Below, in pieces: positions 32,187 to 41,088 of a DNA stretch of 64,000 nucleotides (position 1 is its first letter; every line of letters starts with the position of its first letter). The DNA is taken from the NCBI RefSeq assembly GCF_019145475.1, contig NZ_JAHTKI010000001.1, forward strand, positions 716,162 through 780,161. Reading direction: 5' to 3'. The stretch is from Pseudomonas botevensis. GTDB lineage: Bacteria; Pseudomonadota; Gammaproteobacteria; Pseudomonadales; Pseudomonadaceae. A model generated the notes under the pieces. It worked only from the letters and a program-made list of their open reading frames with translations, had not been told where the DNA came from and did no database searches. Made by a program: the position numbers and the translations under genes.

Positions 32187-33173
32187 TCAGTCGGGATTCT
32201 GCGGATTCAACCAGCCGCGCACCCGGCGGAACAACTGCTCCTGCTCGGCCTTGTTATCCGGCAGGGCCTTGAGCGCGACCTGGCTGAAGGCTGAAGTCTT
32301 CAGGCGCTTGCTCGCCTGCATGCGCTCCAGCGCCGCGTTGCGATCCAGCGTCTTGTCCATGTAGAAAATATCGGCGGTCGGCAGCTTCAGGGTGGGCGTC
32401 AGCTCCGCCAGTTCCGGCTTGGCCCTGGCCGGCATCTGTGCCGCCACCATGACCAGTTTTTCCACTTGCGACGTCTGCTTTTCGCTCAGGTAGCGCGCGG
32501 CCCAATAGGCGCCGGTGCCATGGCCGAGCACGACGATGCTGCGCGCACTCTGCTGCTCGGCATAGCCGATCGCGGCGTCGATGCGGGCGAAAATGCGTTC
32601 GGCGTCGGCCTTTGATTGCTCTTCGCTGGTTTCTGCCACCACCTGATCCGCCACTTCGGCTTCACCGCCGGCAGCCTGCTCGATCGGTTGCGCGGTGGTG
32701 GAGTCCTTGCTGGCCGACTCGGCTTTCGGCGCGGGCGGGGCTTCGGCCACGCGCGGGGCGATGGCATCGCTTTGCAGATCGGGCAGGGTGATACTCAGGC
32801 TGCTCCACTTGGCGTCCGGCAATTTGCTGCGCAGCGGACCGATTGCTTGCGGCCAGTCAGCGCTTTCGCCGGCGCCGGGGATGATAATCACCGCACCTTT
32901 GGGATCGGCGGTGTTGGCCGGTTTCCACAGCGCGAGGAACGTGTCGCTGCCGGCCTGGAGCTGTTGCTGTTCCTGGGCGGGGACTTTGCGTTCGAGTGCC
33001 GAGGCGTCTTCCTGACTACGCTCAAGCAGAGGTTGGCGCTCGACCGGTTTTTCTTCTGCGGCTTTTTCCGTGGCGGCAGCAGGGGCCGGATCGGCCGCCT
33101 GAACAGAAAACGCACAAGGCAGGATCAGCGACAGGCACAATGCTGGCATTGCCAGGCGGTAGACAGAGGGCAT
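32187..33173 (-). CDS. DUF3530-type alpha/beta-hydrolase-like secreted protein, nucleophile Ser absent
   Basis: A 328-residue protein with a signal peptide (cleavage near AQA, residues 24-27). An Ala/Glu/Pro-rich low-complexity start is followed by a core with the IIPGAGE strand and an elbow-like GHGTG at 207-211. A second Ala/Glu/Lys-rich insert covers about 130-190. In true serine hydrolases the elbow is GxSxG; here the Ser position (209) is Gly, so classic esterase activity is doubtful. Fold assignment (DUF3530) is from pattern memory. No partner is evident; the gene is divergent from agtS. Confidence 0.75.
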   Translation of the reverse strand: MPSVYRLAMPALCLSLILPCAFSVQAADPAPAAATEKAAEEKPVERQPLLERSQEDASALERKVPAQEQQQLQAGSDTFLALWKPANTADPKGAVIIIPGAGESADWPQAIGPLRSKLPDAKWSSLSITLPDLQSDAIAPRVAEAPPAPKAESASKDSTTAQPIEQAAGGEAEVADQVVAETSEEQSKADAERIFARIDAAIGYAEQQSARSIVVLGHGTGAYWAARYLSEKQTSQVEKLVMVAAQMPARAKPELAELTPTLKLPTADIFYMDKTLDRNAALERMQASKRLKTSAFSQVALKALPDNKAEQEQLFRRVRGWLNPQNPD

Positions 33174-33246
33174 CGGTTATTCCAGGCCAGAAAGTATCCC
33201 GGCAGCCTAATGGGTTGGTCAGAATTTGTCAGTGTACGAGACTTCA

Positions 33247-35640
33247 ATGATGCGTTTTTGCTGCCTGTGGGTTATCGGCTGTTTGTGGTTTCCCTTGATG
33301 GGCTGGGCGGCGTCTGCGCCGCCGGCCCACGTCGCGCAACTGTCGGCGAGCGAGCAGCAATGGCTGGCGCAGCACAACGAGTTGCGCGTCGGCCTGGTGT
33401 TGCAGGCGCCATATGCGCAATACGACCGGCGTCTGCAGCGTTTGTCCGGGGCCAATGTCGAGTTGATGAAATGGCTGGCCAAGGCCCTCAAGATTGAACT
33501 GACCTGGCGTAACTTTCAGGATCTGGCGCAGCTCGAAGCTGCCGTGCGCGACGGCGAAATCGACCTCGCGCCGGGCCTGACCCAGACCCCGGAAGCGCTG
33601 CGTCTCTGGCAGTTTTCCGACCCCTACATGCGGGTGCCGCAACTGGTGGTCAGCGATCAGAAAACCGCCGGTGCAGTGGAGCTGGAAAAACTCGACAGCC
33701 AGACCCGCGTCGCCGTGCGCATGCCCAGCGTCACTGCCGATTACCTGCGCGGCAACTATCCCCATCTGAACCTGCAAGGCGTGCCGATGGAGCGTCAGGC
33801 CCTGCAGTTGCTGTTGAGCCAGCAGGCGTCGTTCGCGGTGGTCGACGAAGCGCAGCTCGGACGGCTGTCGACGGAGCCGGAGTTCGCCGGACTGGTGGTG
33901 GTCGGCGATATCGGTCTGCCGCAATTGCTGCGGGTCGCCACCCGGCGCGACTGGCCGGAACTGGCCGGCATCGTCGAAAGGGGTTTGCGTGCGATTCCGG
34001 CCAAGGATCTCGAACGCCTGCACAACCAATGGCTGCAACCCAAATACCCGCGACTCTCGGAATCGCCGAGGTTCTGGCAGAACCTGAGTCTGCTGTTCGC
34101 GGTGCTGTTGCTCAGTTGCATGGCGGTCGTGGTCTGGCAACGGCGTCAGCAGCACAACCTCGAACAGCGCCTGCTCGCCGCCCGGGAAGACATCGCCCTG
34201 CGTGCCGCCAGTGAAGAAGCGTTGCGCCTGACCCAGTTTTCCATCGATCAGAGCACCGTCGGCATTCTCTGGGTCAATTGGGACAGCCATGTGCGCTACG
34301 CCAACCGCGCTGCGGAAACCATGCTCGGTTATCCACCGGGCGGGATCATCGAGCGACCGCTGATCGACTTCGAACCGGGCCTGCACATGGATCGCTGGCT
34401 CAACCTGTGGAAGCGCGCCCGGGCCAGTGAGGAAGGGCCGTTGAGCTTTGAAACCAACTGCGTGCGCGCCGATGGCAGTGTGCTGCCGGCCGACGTGTCG
34501 CTGAGCTTCCTGCGCTTTCGTGACAGCGAGTATCTGGTGGTTTATCTCACCGATGTCACCGAGCGCCGTCGTGCGCTGGCGGCGTTGCAGGAAAGCGAGG
34601 CGCGGCTGCAAGGCATCGCGGCCAACGTGCCGGGCCTGGTGTTCCGCCTGGAGCGGGCGCCGGTGACCGGGCAGATCGATTTTGCCTACATCAGCGAGGG
34701 CAGCGAGAGTCTGGTCGGTTACGCACCCTCGGCTATTGCTCACCGTGACATGGGCCTGCGCAGCCTGGTACATCCGGAGGACAAGGCCGGTTATCACCAG
34801 ACCCAGGATCAGGCGCTCGACACCGACAGCGACTGGTCGTGGCAGGGGCGGATTCTGACGCGCCAGGGCGAGCAGCGCTGGGCCGAGATCAAGGCGATCA
34901 CCCGTCAACTGGAGGATGGCGCCTATGTCTGGGACGGGATCGTCTGGGACATCACCGAAAGCAAACGCATCGAACTGGAACTGGCCGCGTCCCGCGAGCA
35001 GTTGCGCGAATTGTCGGCGCACCTTGAGAGTGTCCGGGAAGAAGAAAAGGCGCGGATTGCCCGGGAGGTTCACGACGAGTTGGGGCAGATGCTGACGGTG
35101 CTGAAACTGGAGACATCGATGTGCGAATTGGCCTACGCGCAACTCGATCCCGGTCTGAACGAACGCCTGAACAGCATGAAGCGCCTGATCGCCCAGTTGT
35201 TCCAGTTGGTGCGCGATGTGGCGACGGCGCTGCGCCCGCCGATTCTCGACGCCGGGATTGCCTCGGCGATTGAATGGCAGGCGCGACGCTTCGAGGCGCG
35301 CACGCAGATTCCGTGTCTGGTGCAGGTGCCCGAAAGTCTGCCGCCGCTCAGCGATGGCAAGGCGATCGGCCTGTTCCGCATCCTTCAGGAGGCGCTGACC
35401 AACGTCATGCGCCATGCCCAGGCGCATACTGTGGAGCTGACGCTGGCACTGGAGGGCGATGAATTGTGTCTGACGGTCAGCGACGATGGCGTAGGATTTG
35501 TCGCCGCTGCCGGTCGGCCGACTTCGTTCGGCTTGGTGGGCATGCGCGAACGGGTGCTGATCATGGGTGGGCGTCTGACCCTGGAGAGCGAACCGGGGGA
35601 GGGCACCAGTCTGCATGTGTGGGTGCCGCTCGACGGCTGA
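33247..35640 (+). CDS. agtS: AgtS-type hybrid-input sensor histidine kinase (SBP + PAS + HisKA_3)
   Basis: A 797-residue sensor from tandem ATGs at 33247/33250. A signal peptide is followed by a periplasmic SBP_bac_3-like domain (about 30-270), a TM helix (about 283-302), two PAS/PAC units (about 330-590) and a NarX-type kinase core with the phospho-His in REVHDELGQ and an HATPase domain (EALTNVMRHA, DDGVGF). The solute-binding input suggests it senses a ligand directly. Position upstream of a LuxR-type regulator and the agt transporter matches P. aeruginosa AgtS/AgtR, which respond to 5-aminovalerate/GABA. The frame is open upstream of the chosen start, with no better ribosome site. Confidence 0.85.
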   Translation: MMRFCCLWVIGCLWFPLMGWAASAPPAHVAQLSASEQQWLAQHNELRVGLVLQAPYAQYDRRLQRLSGANVELMKWLAKALKIELTWRNFQDLAQLEAAVRDGEIDLAPGLTQTPEALRLWQFSDPYMRVPQLVVSDQKTAGAVELEKLDSQTRVAVRMPSVTADYLRGNYPHLNLQGVPMERQALQLLLSQQASFAVVDEAQLGRLSTEPEFAGLVVVGDIGLPQLLRVATRRDWPELAGIVERGLRAIPAKDLERLHNQWLQPKYPRLSESPRFWQNLSLLFAVLLLSCMAVVVWQRRQQHNLEQRLLAAREDIALRAASEEALRLTQFSIDQSTVGILWVNWDSHVRYANRAAETMLGYPPGGIIERPLIDFEPGLHMDRWLNLWKRARASEEGPLSFETNCVRADGSVLPADVSLSFLRFRDSEYLVVYLTDVTERRRALAALQESEARLQGIAANVPGLVFRLERAPVTGQIDFAYISEGSESLVGYAPSAIAHRDMGLRSLVHPEDKAGYHQTQDQALDTDSDWSWQGRILTRQGEQRWAEIKAITRQLEDGAYVWDGIVWDITESKRIELELAASREQLRELSAHLESVREEEKARIAREVHDELGQMLTVLKLETSMCELAYAQLDPGLNERLNSMKRLIAQLFQLVRDVATALRPPILDAGIASAIEWQARRFEARTQIPCLVQVPESLPPLSDGKAIGLFRILQEALTNVMRHAQAHTVELTLALEGDELCLTVSDDGVGFVAAAGRPTSFGLVGMRERVLIMGGRLTLESEPGEGTSLHVWVPLDG

Positions 35641-35668
35641 AACATCGCAATTATCGAGGAGAGTGCAA

Positions 35669-36298
35669 GTGATCCGTGTACTGGTAGCCGAAGACCACAC
35701 CATTGTCCGTGAAGGCATCAAGCAATTGATCGGCCTGGCCAAGGATCTGCAAGTGGCGGGGGAGGCGAGCAATGGCGAGCAGTTGCTCGAAACCCTGCGT
35801 CATGTGCCTTGCGAGGTGGTGTTGCTGGACATCTCGATGCCCGGCGTCAACGGCCTGGAAGCGATCCCGCGTATCCGTGCGCTGAGCAATCCGCCGGCGA
35901 TTCTGGTGCTGTCGATGCACGATGAAGCGCAGATGGCTGCCCGGGCGCTGAAGGTCGGCGCTGCCGGCTACGCGACCAAGGACAGCGATCCGGCGCTGTT
36001 GCTGACGGCGATCCGCAAGGTCGCGGCGGGGGGACGTTACATTGATCCCGAACTGGCCGACCGCATGGTCTTCGAAGTCGGCCTGACCGATGCCCGGCCG
36101 TTGCATTCACTGCTTTCCGAGCGTGAATTCTCGGTGTTCGAGCGCCTGGCCCAGGGCGCCAACGTCAATGACATCGCCCAGCAACTGGCCCTGAGCAGCA
36201 AGACCATCAGCACCCACAAGGCGCGGCTGATGCAAAAGCTCAACATCACTTCCCTGGCGGAACTGGTGAAATACGCCATGGAACACAAGCTCCTCTGA
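35669..36298 (+). CDS. agtR: AgtR-type NarL/LuxR response regulator
   Basis: A 209-residue response regulator. The receiver domain has acidic residues E8/D9, phospho-acceptor D54 (LLDISMPG) and a conserved Lys (TKDSD); the C-terminal LuxR HTH is at about 145-205 (NDIAQQLALSSKTISTHKARL). The start is a GTG at 35669, 7 nt after GAGGAG. It lies 28 nt downstream of the kinase gene, so the pair is co-transcribed. The likely target is the agtABCD promoter in the 255-nt gap that follows. Confidence 0.87.
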   Translation: MIRVLVAEDHTIVREGIKQLIGLAKDLQVAGEASNGEQLLETLRHVPCEVVLLDISMPGVNGLEAIPRIRALSNPPAILVLSMHDEAQMAARALKVGAAGYATKDSDPALLLTAIRKVAAGGRYIDPELADRMVFEVGLTDARPLHSLLSEREFSVFERLAQGANVNDIAQQLALSSKTISTHKARLMQKLNITSLAELVKYAMEHKLL

Positions 36299-36553
36299 CC
36301 TGCATCACAAAACCCCTCTTGCAGGCCCCTCATCTGTGGGCATATCCAATAGCGACACAGCTTTTGCCCACGCTTGCGGCTTGCTGCCGCGAGCTCACCG
36401 CGGCACTTGTCCAAACACGCCATCCTTGTAGGAAAATCCCTACACCCGGCCTTCCATCCGGCTGAGGCGATTCTCTCCTGCGCCCCGATTTGCGCCGTTG
36501 GCGGCAGCCACTAGGCTTAGTCCACAGCAGTCATCAATAACAAAGGTGTGGGT
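36299..36553 (+). promoter_or_regulatory. Upstream region of agtABCD, promoter not resolved
   Basis: The gap between agtR and agtA must hold the transporter promoter. I see no convincing sigma-70 pair or sigma-54 site in it, and no reading frame of interest. The agtA ribosome site AAAGG lies at its end. A binding site for AgtR is expected here by position only. Confidence 0.35.
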
Positions 36554-37678
36554 ATGAGCCAGGTCGAATCAAACGCAGGGGCCAGCGACGTGCTGGTCAG
36601 CTTTCGTGGAGTGCAGAAGAGCTACGACGGCGAGAACCTGATCGTCAAAGACCTCAACCTGGATATTCGCAAAGGCGAATTCCTCACCCTGCTCGGGCCG
36701 TCCGGTTCCGGCAAGACCACCAGCCTGATGATGCTCGCCGGTTTCGAAACACCGACTGCCGGGGAAATCCTCCTGGCCGGGCGTTCGATCAACAACGTGC
36801 CGCCGCACAAACGCGACATCGGCATGGTGTTCCAGAACTACGCGCTGTTCCCGCACATGACCGTGGCTGAAAACCTTGCGTTCCCGCTGACCGTGCGCGG
36901 CCTGAACAAGAGCGACGTCACCGACAAAGTGAAAAAAGCCCTGGGGATGGTTCAGCTCGACAGCTTCGCCCAGCGCTATCCGGGGCAATTGTCCGGCGGT
37001 CAGCAACAGCGGGTGGCCCTGGCCCGTGCGCTGGTGTTCGAGCCGCAACTGGTGCTGATGGACGAACCCCTCGGCGCGCTCGACAAGCAATTGCGTGAAC
37101 ACATGCAGATGGAAATCAAGCATCTGCACCAGCGCCTTGGCGTGACCGTGGTCTACGTGACCCACGACCAGGGCGAAGCCCTGACCATGTCCGACCGTGT
37201 CGCGGTGTTCCACCAGGGCGAGATCCAGCAGATCGCTCCGCCGCGCACCCTTTACGAGGAACCGAAGAACACCTTCGTCGCCAACTTCATCGGCGAGAAC
37301 AACCGTCTCAGCGGCCGTCTGCTCAGCCAGAGCGGCGAGCGTTGCGTGGTCGAACTGGGACGCGGCGAGAAGGTTGAGGCGCTGGCGGTCAACGTCGGCC
37401 AGACCGGCGAACCGGTGACCCTGTCGATCCGTCCGGAGCGGGTGAGTCTCAACGGCTCCAGCGACCAATGCGTCAACCGCTTCTCCGGGCGGGTGGCCGA
37501 ATTCATCTATCTGGGCGACCACGTCCGGGTGCGCCTGGAAGTCTGTGGCAAGACCGACTTCTTCGTGAAACAACCGATTGCCGAGCTCGATCCGGCTCTG
37601 GCGGTCGGGGACGTGGTTCCGCTTGGCTGGCAGGTCGAGCACGTTCGCGCGCTTGATCCTCTTTCAGAGGCGCATTGA
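36554..37678 (+). CDS. agtA: ABC transporter ATPase, 5-aminovalerate/GABA type
   Basis: A 374-residue PotA-like ATPase. Walker A GPSGSGKT is at 48-55, then the Q-loop (VFQNYALF), signature LSGGQQQR, Walker B (LVLMDEPLGALD) and H-loop (VTHDQGEA); the C-terminal TOBE domain begins near 285. It powers the agtCD permease. The ATG at 36554 sits 7 nt after AAAGG; a GTG six bases earlier is possible. By sequence alone it would be called a spermidine/putrescine ATPase; the agt name rests on the AgtSR context. Confidence 0.87.
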   Translation: MSQVESNAGASDVLVSFRGVQKSYDGENLIVKDLNLDIRKGEFLTLLGPSGSGKTTSLMMLAGFETPTAGEILLAGRSINNVPPHKRDIGMVFQNYALFPHMTVAENLAFPLTVRGLNKSDVTDKVKKALGMVQLDSFAQRYPGQLSGGQQQRVALARALVFEPQLVLMDEPLGALDKQLREHMQMEIKHLHQRLGVTVVYVTHDQGEALTMSDRVAVFHQGEIQQIAPPRTLYEEPKNTFVANFIGENNRLSGRLLSQSGERCVVELGRGEKVEALAVNVGQTGEPVTLSIRPERVSLNGSSDQCVNRFSGRVAEFIYLGDHVRVRLEVCGKTDFFVKQPIAELDPALAVGDVVPLGWQVEHVRALDPLSEAH

Positions 37679-37726
37679 TCGCCCCGGCAATACCAACACC
37701 AACCCTGCACGTGGAGAGAACAATAA

Positions 37727-38770
37727 ATGTTGAGATCCCTGAAGTTCACAGCCCTGACCCTGGGCCTGATGGGTGCGGCACAGGCAATGGCCGCAGGTCC
37801 CGATCTGACTGTGGTGTCGTTTGGCGGGGCGAACAAGGCTGCGCAGGTCAAAGCCTTCTACGCACCGTGGGAAACGGCGGGCAACGGCAAGATCGTGGCC
37901 GGCGAGTACAACGGCGAGATGGCCAAGGTCAAAGCCATGGTCGATACCAAGAGCGTGTCGTGGGATCTGGTGGAGGTGGAGTCCCCAGAGCTGTCCCGTG
38001 GCTGTGATGAAGACATGTTCGAGCAACTCGATCCGGCGCTGTTCGGCAAGACCGAAGACTACGTCAAGGGCGCGATCCAGCCGTGCGGCGTGGGCTTCTT
38101 CGTGTGGTCGACCGTGCTGGCCTACAACGCCGACAAGCTGAAAACCGCACCGAGCAGCTGGGCTGATTTCTGGGACACCAAGAAATTCCCGGGCAAGCGT
38201 GGCCTGCGCAAAGGCGCCAAGTACACCCTCGAATTCGCACTGATGGCCGACGGCGTTGCGCCGAAAGACGTCTACAAAGTGCTGGCCGGCAAGGATGGTC
38301 AGGACCGCGCGTTCAAGAAGCTTGATGAGCTGAAGCCAAGCATTCAGTGGTGGGAAGCCGGCGCCCAGCCGCCGCAGTATCTCGCCTCCGGTGACGTGGT
38401 CATGAGCTCGGCCTACAACGGTCGTATCGCGGCGGTGCAGAAAGAATCCAACCTGAAAGTGGTGTGGAACGGCGGCATCTACGACTTCGACGCCTGGGCC
38501 ATCCCGAAAGGCCTGGACAAGGCGCGCGCTGAAGCGGCGAAGAAATTCATCGCGTTCTCGGTGCAGCCGCAGCAGCAGAAGACCTACTCGGAAAACATCG
38601 CCTACGGCCCGGCCAACACCCAGGCAGTGCCGCTGCTGGCCAAGGATGTCCTGAAAGACATGCCGACCACTCCGGAAAACATCGCCAACCAGGTGCAGAT
38701 CGACGTCACCTTCTGGGCTGACAACGGCGAGCAACTGGAACAGCGCTTCAACTCCTGGGCTGCGAAGTAA
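37727..38770 (+). CDS. agtB: ABC transporter periplasmic binding protein, 5-aminovalerate/GABA type
   Basis: A 347-residue PotD-like solute-binding protein with a signal peptide ending at AMA (about 22) and no lipobox Cys. The mature protein has the FGGANKAAQ start, the VELPELS-like hinge region and the FDAWAIPKG segment common to amine-type binding proteins. It captures the substrate for AgtCD. A GGAGAG ribosome site precedes the ATG by 8 nt. A strong hairpin follows the gene, consistent with a binding protein made in excess over the permeases. Confidence 0.87.
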   Translation: MLRSLKFTALTLGLMGAAQAMAAGPDLTVVSFGGANKAAQVKAFYAPWETAGNGKIVAGEYNGEMAKVKAMVDTKSVSWDLVEVESPELSRGCDEDMFEQLDPALFGKTEDYVKGAIQPCGVGFFVWSTVLAYNADKLKTAPSSWADFWDTKKFPGKRGLRKGAKYTLEFALMADGVAPKDVYKVLAGKDGQDRAFKKLDELKPSIQWWEAGAQPPQYLASGDVVMSSAYNGRIAAVQKESNLKVVWNGGIYDFDAWAIPKGLDKARAEAAKKFIAFSVQPQQQKTYSENIAYGPANTQAVPLLAKDVLKDMPTTPENIANQVQIDVTFWADNGEQLEQRFNSWAAK

Positions 38771-38803
38771 GCACTCCCCCTGTGGGAGCTGTGCTTCAAC
38801 ACA

Positions 38804-38827
38804 ACAGAGGCGGTTCGCCGCCTCTGT
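38804..38827 (+). other. UUCG-capped hairpin between agtB and agtC
   Basis: A perfect 10-bp stem (ACAGAGGCGG / CCGCCTCTGT) capped by a TTCG tetraloop stands 33 nt after the agtB stop. No U tract follows, so it is more likely an RNA-stabilising or 3'-exonuclease stop than a terminator. Such hairpins keep binding-protein mRNA above permease mRNA in many ABC operons. Confidence 0.75.
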
Positions 38828-38854
38828 AACGATCAAAGATTTGCGGAGTACGTC

Positions 38855-40102
38855 ATGGCCATCGCCGTTCCCCTGAACGAGGGCAACAGCCCCACCTTGA
38901 AGCAGCGGCTCAAGCACGCCGAGCGGGTCAACCGCTGGAAGGCCCAGGCGCTGATCGCGCCGCTGGTGCTGTTTCTGTTGCTGGTATTCCTGGTGCCGAT
39001 CGTGGCGCTGCTCTACAAAAGCGTGGGTAACCCGGAAGTGGTCGGCGGCATGCCGCGCACCGTGGCGGCCATCGCCAGTTGGGACGGCCGGGGCCTGCCC
39101 GCCGAACCGGTGTACAAGGCAGCCAGCGAAGACCTCGCCGAAGCCCGCAAAAACCAGACGCTGGGCGACCTGTCCAAGCGCTTGAACATGGAGTTGGCCG
39201 GCTATCGCAGCCTGCTGACCAAAACCGCCCGGGGCCTGCCGTTCGCCACCGAGCCTGCCTCTTATAAAGAAGCCCTGGAGGGCATCGATGAGCGCTGGGG
39301 CGACCCGGCCTACTGGCAAGCGGTGCGCCGCAACACCAGCAGCATCACCCCGTATTACCTGCTGGCGGCGGTCGATCACCGGATCGACGACCTCGGCGAG
39401 CTCGCCCCGGCCACCCCGGACCAGGCGATCTACCTCGATATCTTCGCCCGCACGTTCTGGATGGGCCTGATCATCACCGTGATCTGCCTGGTGCTGGCGT
39501 ATCCCCTGGCGTACCTGCTGGCGAACCTGCCATCGCGCCAGAGCAACCTGCTGATGATTCTGGTGCTGTTGCCGTTCTGGACCTCGATCTTGGTGCGGGT
39601 GGCGGCGTGGATCGTGTTGCTGCAGTCCGGCGGCCTGATCAACAGCGCCCTGATGGCGATGGGCATCATCGACAAGCCGCTGGAACTGGTGTTCAACCGC
39701 ACCGGGGTCTACATCTCGATGGTGCATATCCTGCTGCCGTTCATGATCCTGCCGATCTACAGCGTGATGAAGGGCATCTCGCCGACCTACATGCGCGCGG
39801 CGATTTCCCTCGGCTGCCACCCGTTCGCCAGTTTCTGGCGGGTGTACTTCCCGCAGACCTACGCCGGTGTCGGCGCCGGTTGCCTGTTGGTGTTCATCCT
39901 TGCCATCGGCTACTACATCACCCCGGCGCTGCTCGGCAGTCCGAACGATCAGATGGTCAGCTACTTCGTCGCGTTCTACACCAACACCAGCATCAACTGG
40001 GGCATGGCCACCGCGCTGGGCGGGCTGTTGCTGCTGGCGACCGTGGTGCTTTATCTGATCTACAGCTGGCTGGTGGGCGCCAGTCGCCTGCGCCTGGGTT
40101 AA
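38855..40102 (+). CDS. agtC: ABC transporter permease 1 with a large periplasmic insert
   Basis: A 415-residue PotB-like permease. The first TM helix (about 28-50) is followed by an unusually long hydrophilic insert (about 55-190) before the five-helix BPD_transp_1 core (about 200-410), which includes an EAA-type loop (ISLGCHPFASFWRVYFP). Typical PotB proteins are about 285 residues, so the insert adds over 100 periplasmic residues. The ATG at 38855 has GGAG 8 nt before it. It pairs with AgtD, 12 nt downstream. Confidence 0.88.
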   Translation: MAIAVPLNEGNSPTLKQRLKHAERVNRWKAQALIAPLVLFLLLVFLVPIVALLYKSVGNPEVVGGMPRTVAAIASWDGRGLPAEPVYKAASEDLAEARKNQTLGDLSKRLNMELAGYRSLLTKTARGLPFATEPASYKEALEGIDERWGDPAYWQAVRRNTSSITPYYLLAAVDHRIDDLGELAPATPDQAIYLDIFARTFWMGLIITVICLVLAYPLAYLLANLPSRQSNLLMILVLLPFWTSILVRVAAWIVLLQSGGLINSALMAMGIIDKPLELVFNRTGVYISMVHILLPFMILPIYSVMKGISPTYMRAAISLGCHPFASFWRVYFPQTYAGVGAGCLLVFILAIGYYITPALLGSPNDQMVSYFVAFYTNTSINWGMATALGGLLLLATVVLYLIYSWLVGASRLRLG

Positions 40103-40114
40103 GGGGAATTTGAG

Positions 40115-40939
40115 ATGCTGAGTCCTTACATGTCGCCCGTCGAACGGGTGTGGTTCTACAGCCTGCGGATCCTCTGCGGCCTGATCCTGTTGTTCCTGAT
40201 TCTGCCGGTGCTGGTGATCGTGCCGCTGTCGTTCAACTCGGGCAGTTTCCTGGTGTACCCGCTGCAAGGTTTTTCGCTGCACTGGTATCAGGACTTCTTC
40301 GCCTCGGCGGAATGGATGCGTTCGCTGAAGAACAGCATCATCGTCGCCCCAGCCGCGACCGTACTGGCGATGGTGTTCGGCACCCTGGCCGCGATCGGCC
40401 TGACCCGTGGTGATTTCCCCGGCAAGTCATTGGTGATGGCGCTGGTGATTTCGCCGATGGTGGTGCCGGTGGTGATTATCGGTGTGGCGAGTTACCTGTT
40501 CTTCGCGCCGCTGGGGCTGGGCAACAGTTTCTTCTCGCTGATCGTGGTGCATGCGGTGCTGGGCGTGCCGTTCGTGATCATCACCGTGTCGGCGACCCTG
40601 CAGGGGTTCAACCATAACCTGGTACGGGCGGCGGCCAGCCTCGGTGCCTCGCCGTTGACGACCTTCCGCCGGGTGACGCTGCCGCTGATTGCGCCGGGGG
40701 TGATTTCCGGTGCACTGTTTGCCTTCGCGACGTCGTTCGATGAGGTGGTGGTGACCCTGTTCCTCGCCGGTCCCGAGCAAGCGACATTGCCACGGCAGAT
40801 GTTCAGCGGGATTCGCGAAAACCTCAGCCCGACGATTGCGGCGGCCGCGACGTTGCTGATTGCGTTCTCGGTGATTCTGCTGCTGACGCTTGAGTGGTTG
40901 CGGGGGCGTAGCGAGAAGCTGCGTACGGCTCAGGTTTGA
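40115..40939 (+). CDS. agtD: ABC transporter permease 2
   Basis: A 274-residue PotC-like permease with six TM helices and the EAA loop ASLGASPLTTFRRVTLPLI (about 170-190). It lacks the insert seen in AgtC. It starts 12 nt after agtC and is the last gene before a strong terminator, so agtABCD forms a self-contained operon. The substrate assignment follows the operon. Confidence 0.88.
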   Translation: MLSPYMSPVERVWFYSLRILCGLILLFLILPVLVIVPLSFNSGSFLVYPLQGFSLHWYQDFFASAEWMRSLKNSIIVAPAATVLAMVFGTLAAIGLTRGDFPGKSLVMALVISPMVVPVVIIGVASYLFFAPLGLGNSFFSLIVVHAVLGVPFVIITVSATLQGFNHNLVRAAASLGASPLTTFRRVTLPLIAPGVISGALFAFATSFDEVVVTLFLAGPEQATLPRQMFSGIRENLSPTIAAAATLLIAFSVILLLTLEWLRGRSEKLRTAQV

Positions 40940-40957
40940 TGCCTGGCTTTGAATCGT

Positions 40958-40988
40958 AGCCCCTCTCCCTCAGGGAGAGGGGCTTTTG
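40958..40988 (+). terminator. Rho-independent terminator of agtABCD
   Basis: A near-perfect long inverted repeat (AGCCCCTCTCCCT / AGGGAGAGGGGCT) is followed by TTTTG, 18 nt after the agtD stop. Confidence 0.9.
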
Positions 40989-41088
40989 CTCTTGAGCCTG
41001 CTCACCATTCACACACTGAATGGCAGACAACCCGAATTCCCCAGCTACGCTTGTGCTCAGCTCCCACATCTATAAGAGGCTGCGCACG

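Noticed and set aside
33244..35772. An 842-codon open frame antisense to agtS
   Set aside because: The sensor kinase on the plus strand explains the sequence fully.
37664..40282. An 872-codon open frame antisense to agtB and agtC, His/Gln-rich
   Set aside because: Composition is the usual complement of GC-rich transport genes, with no family match and no promoter.
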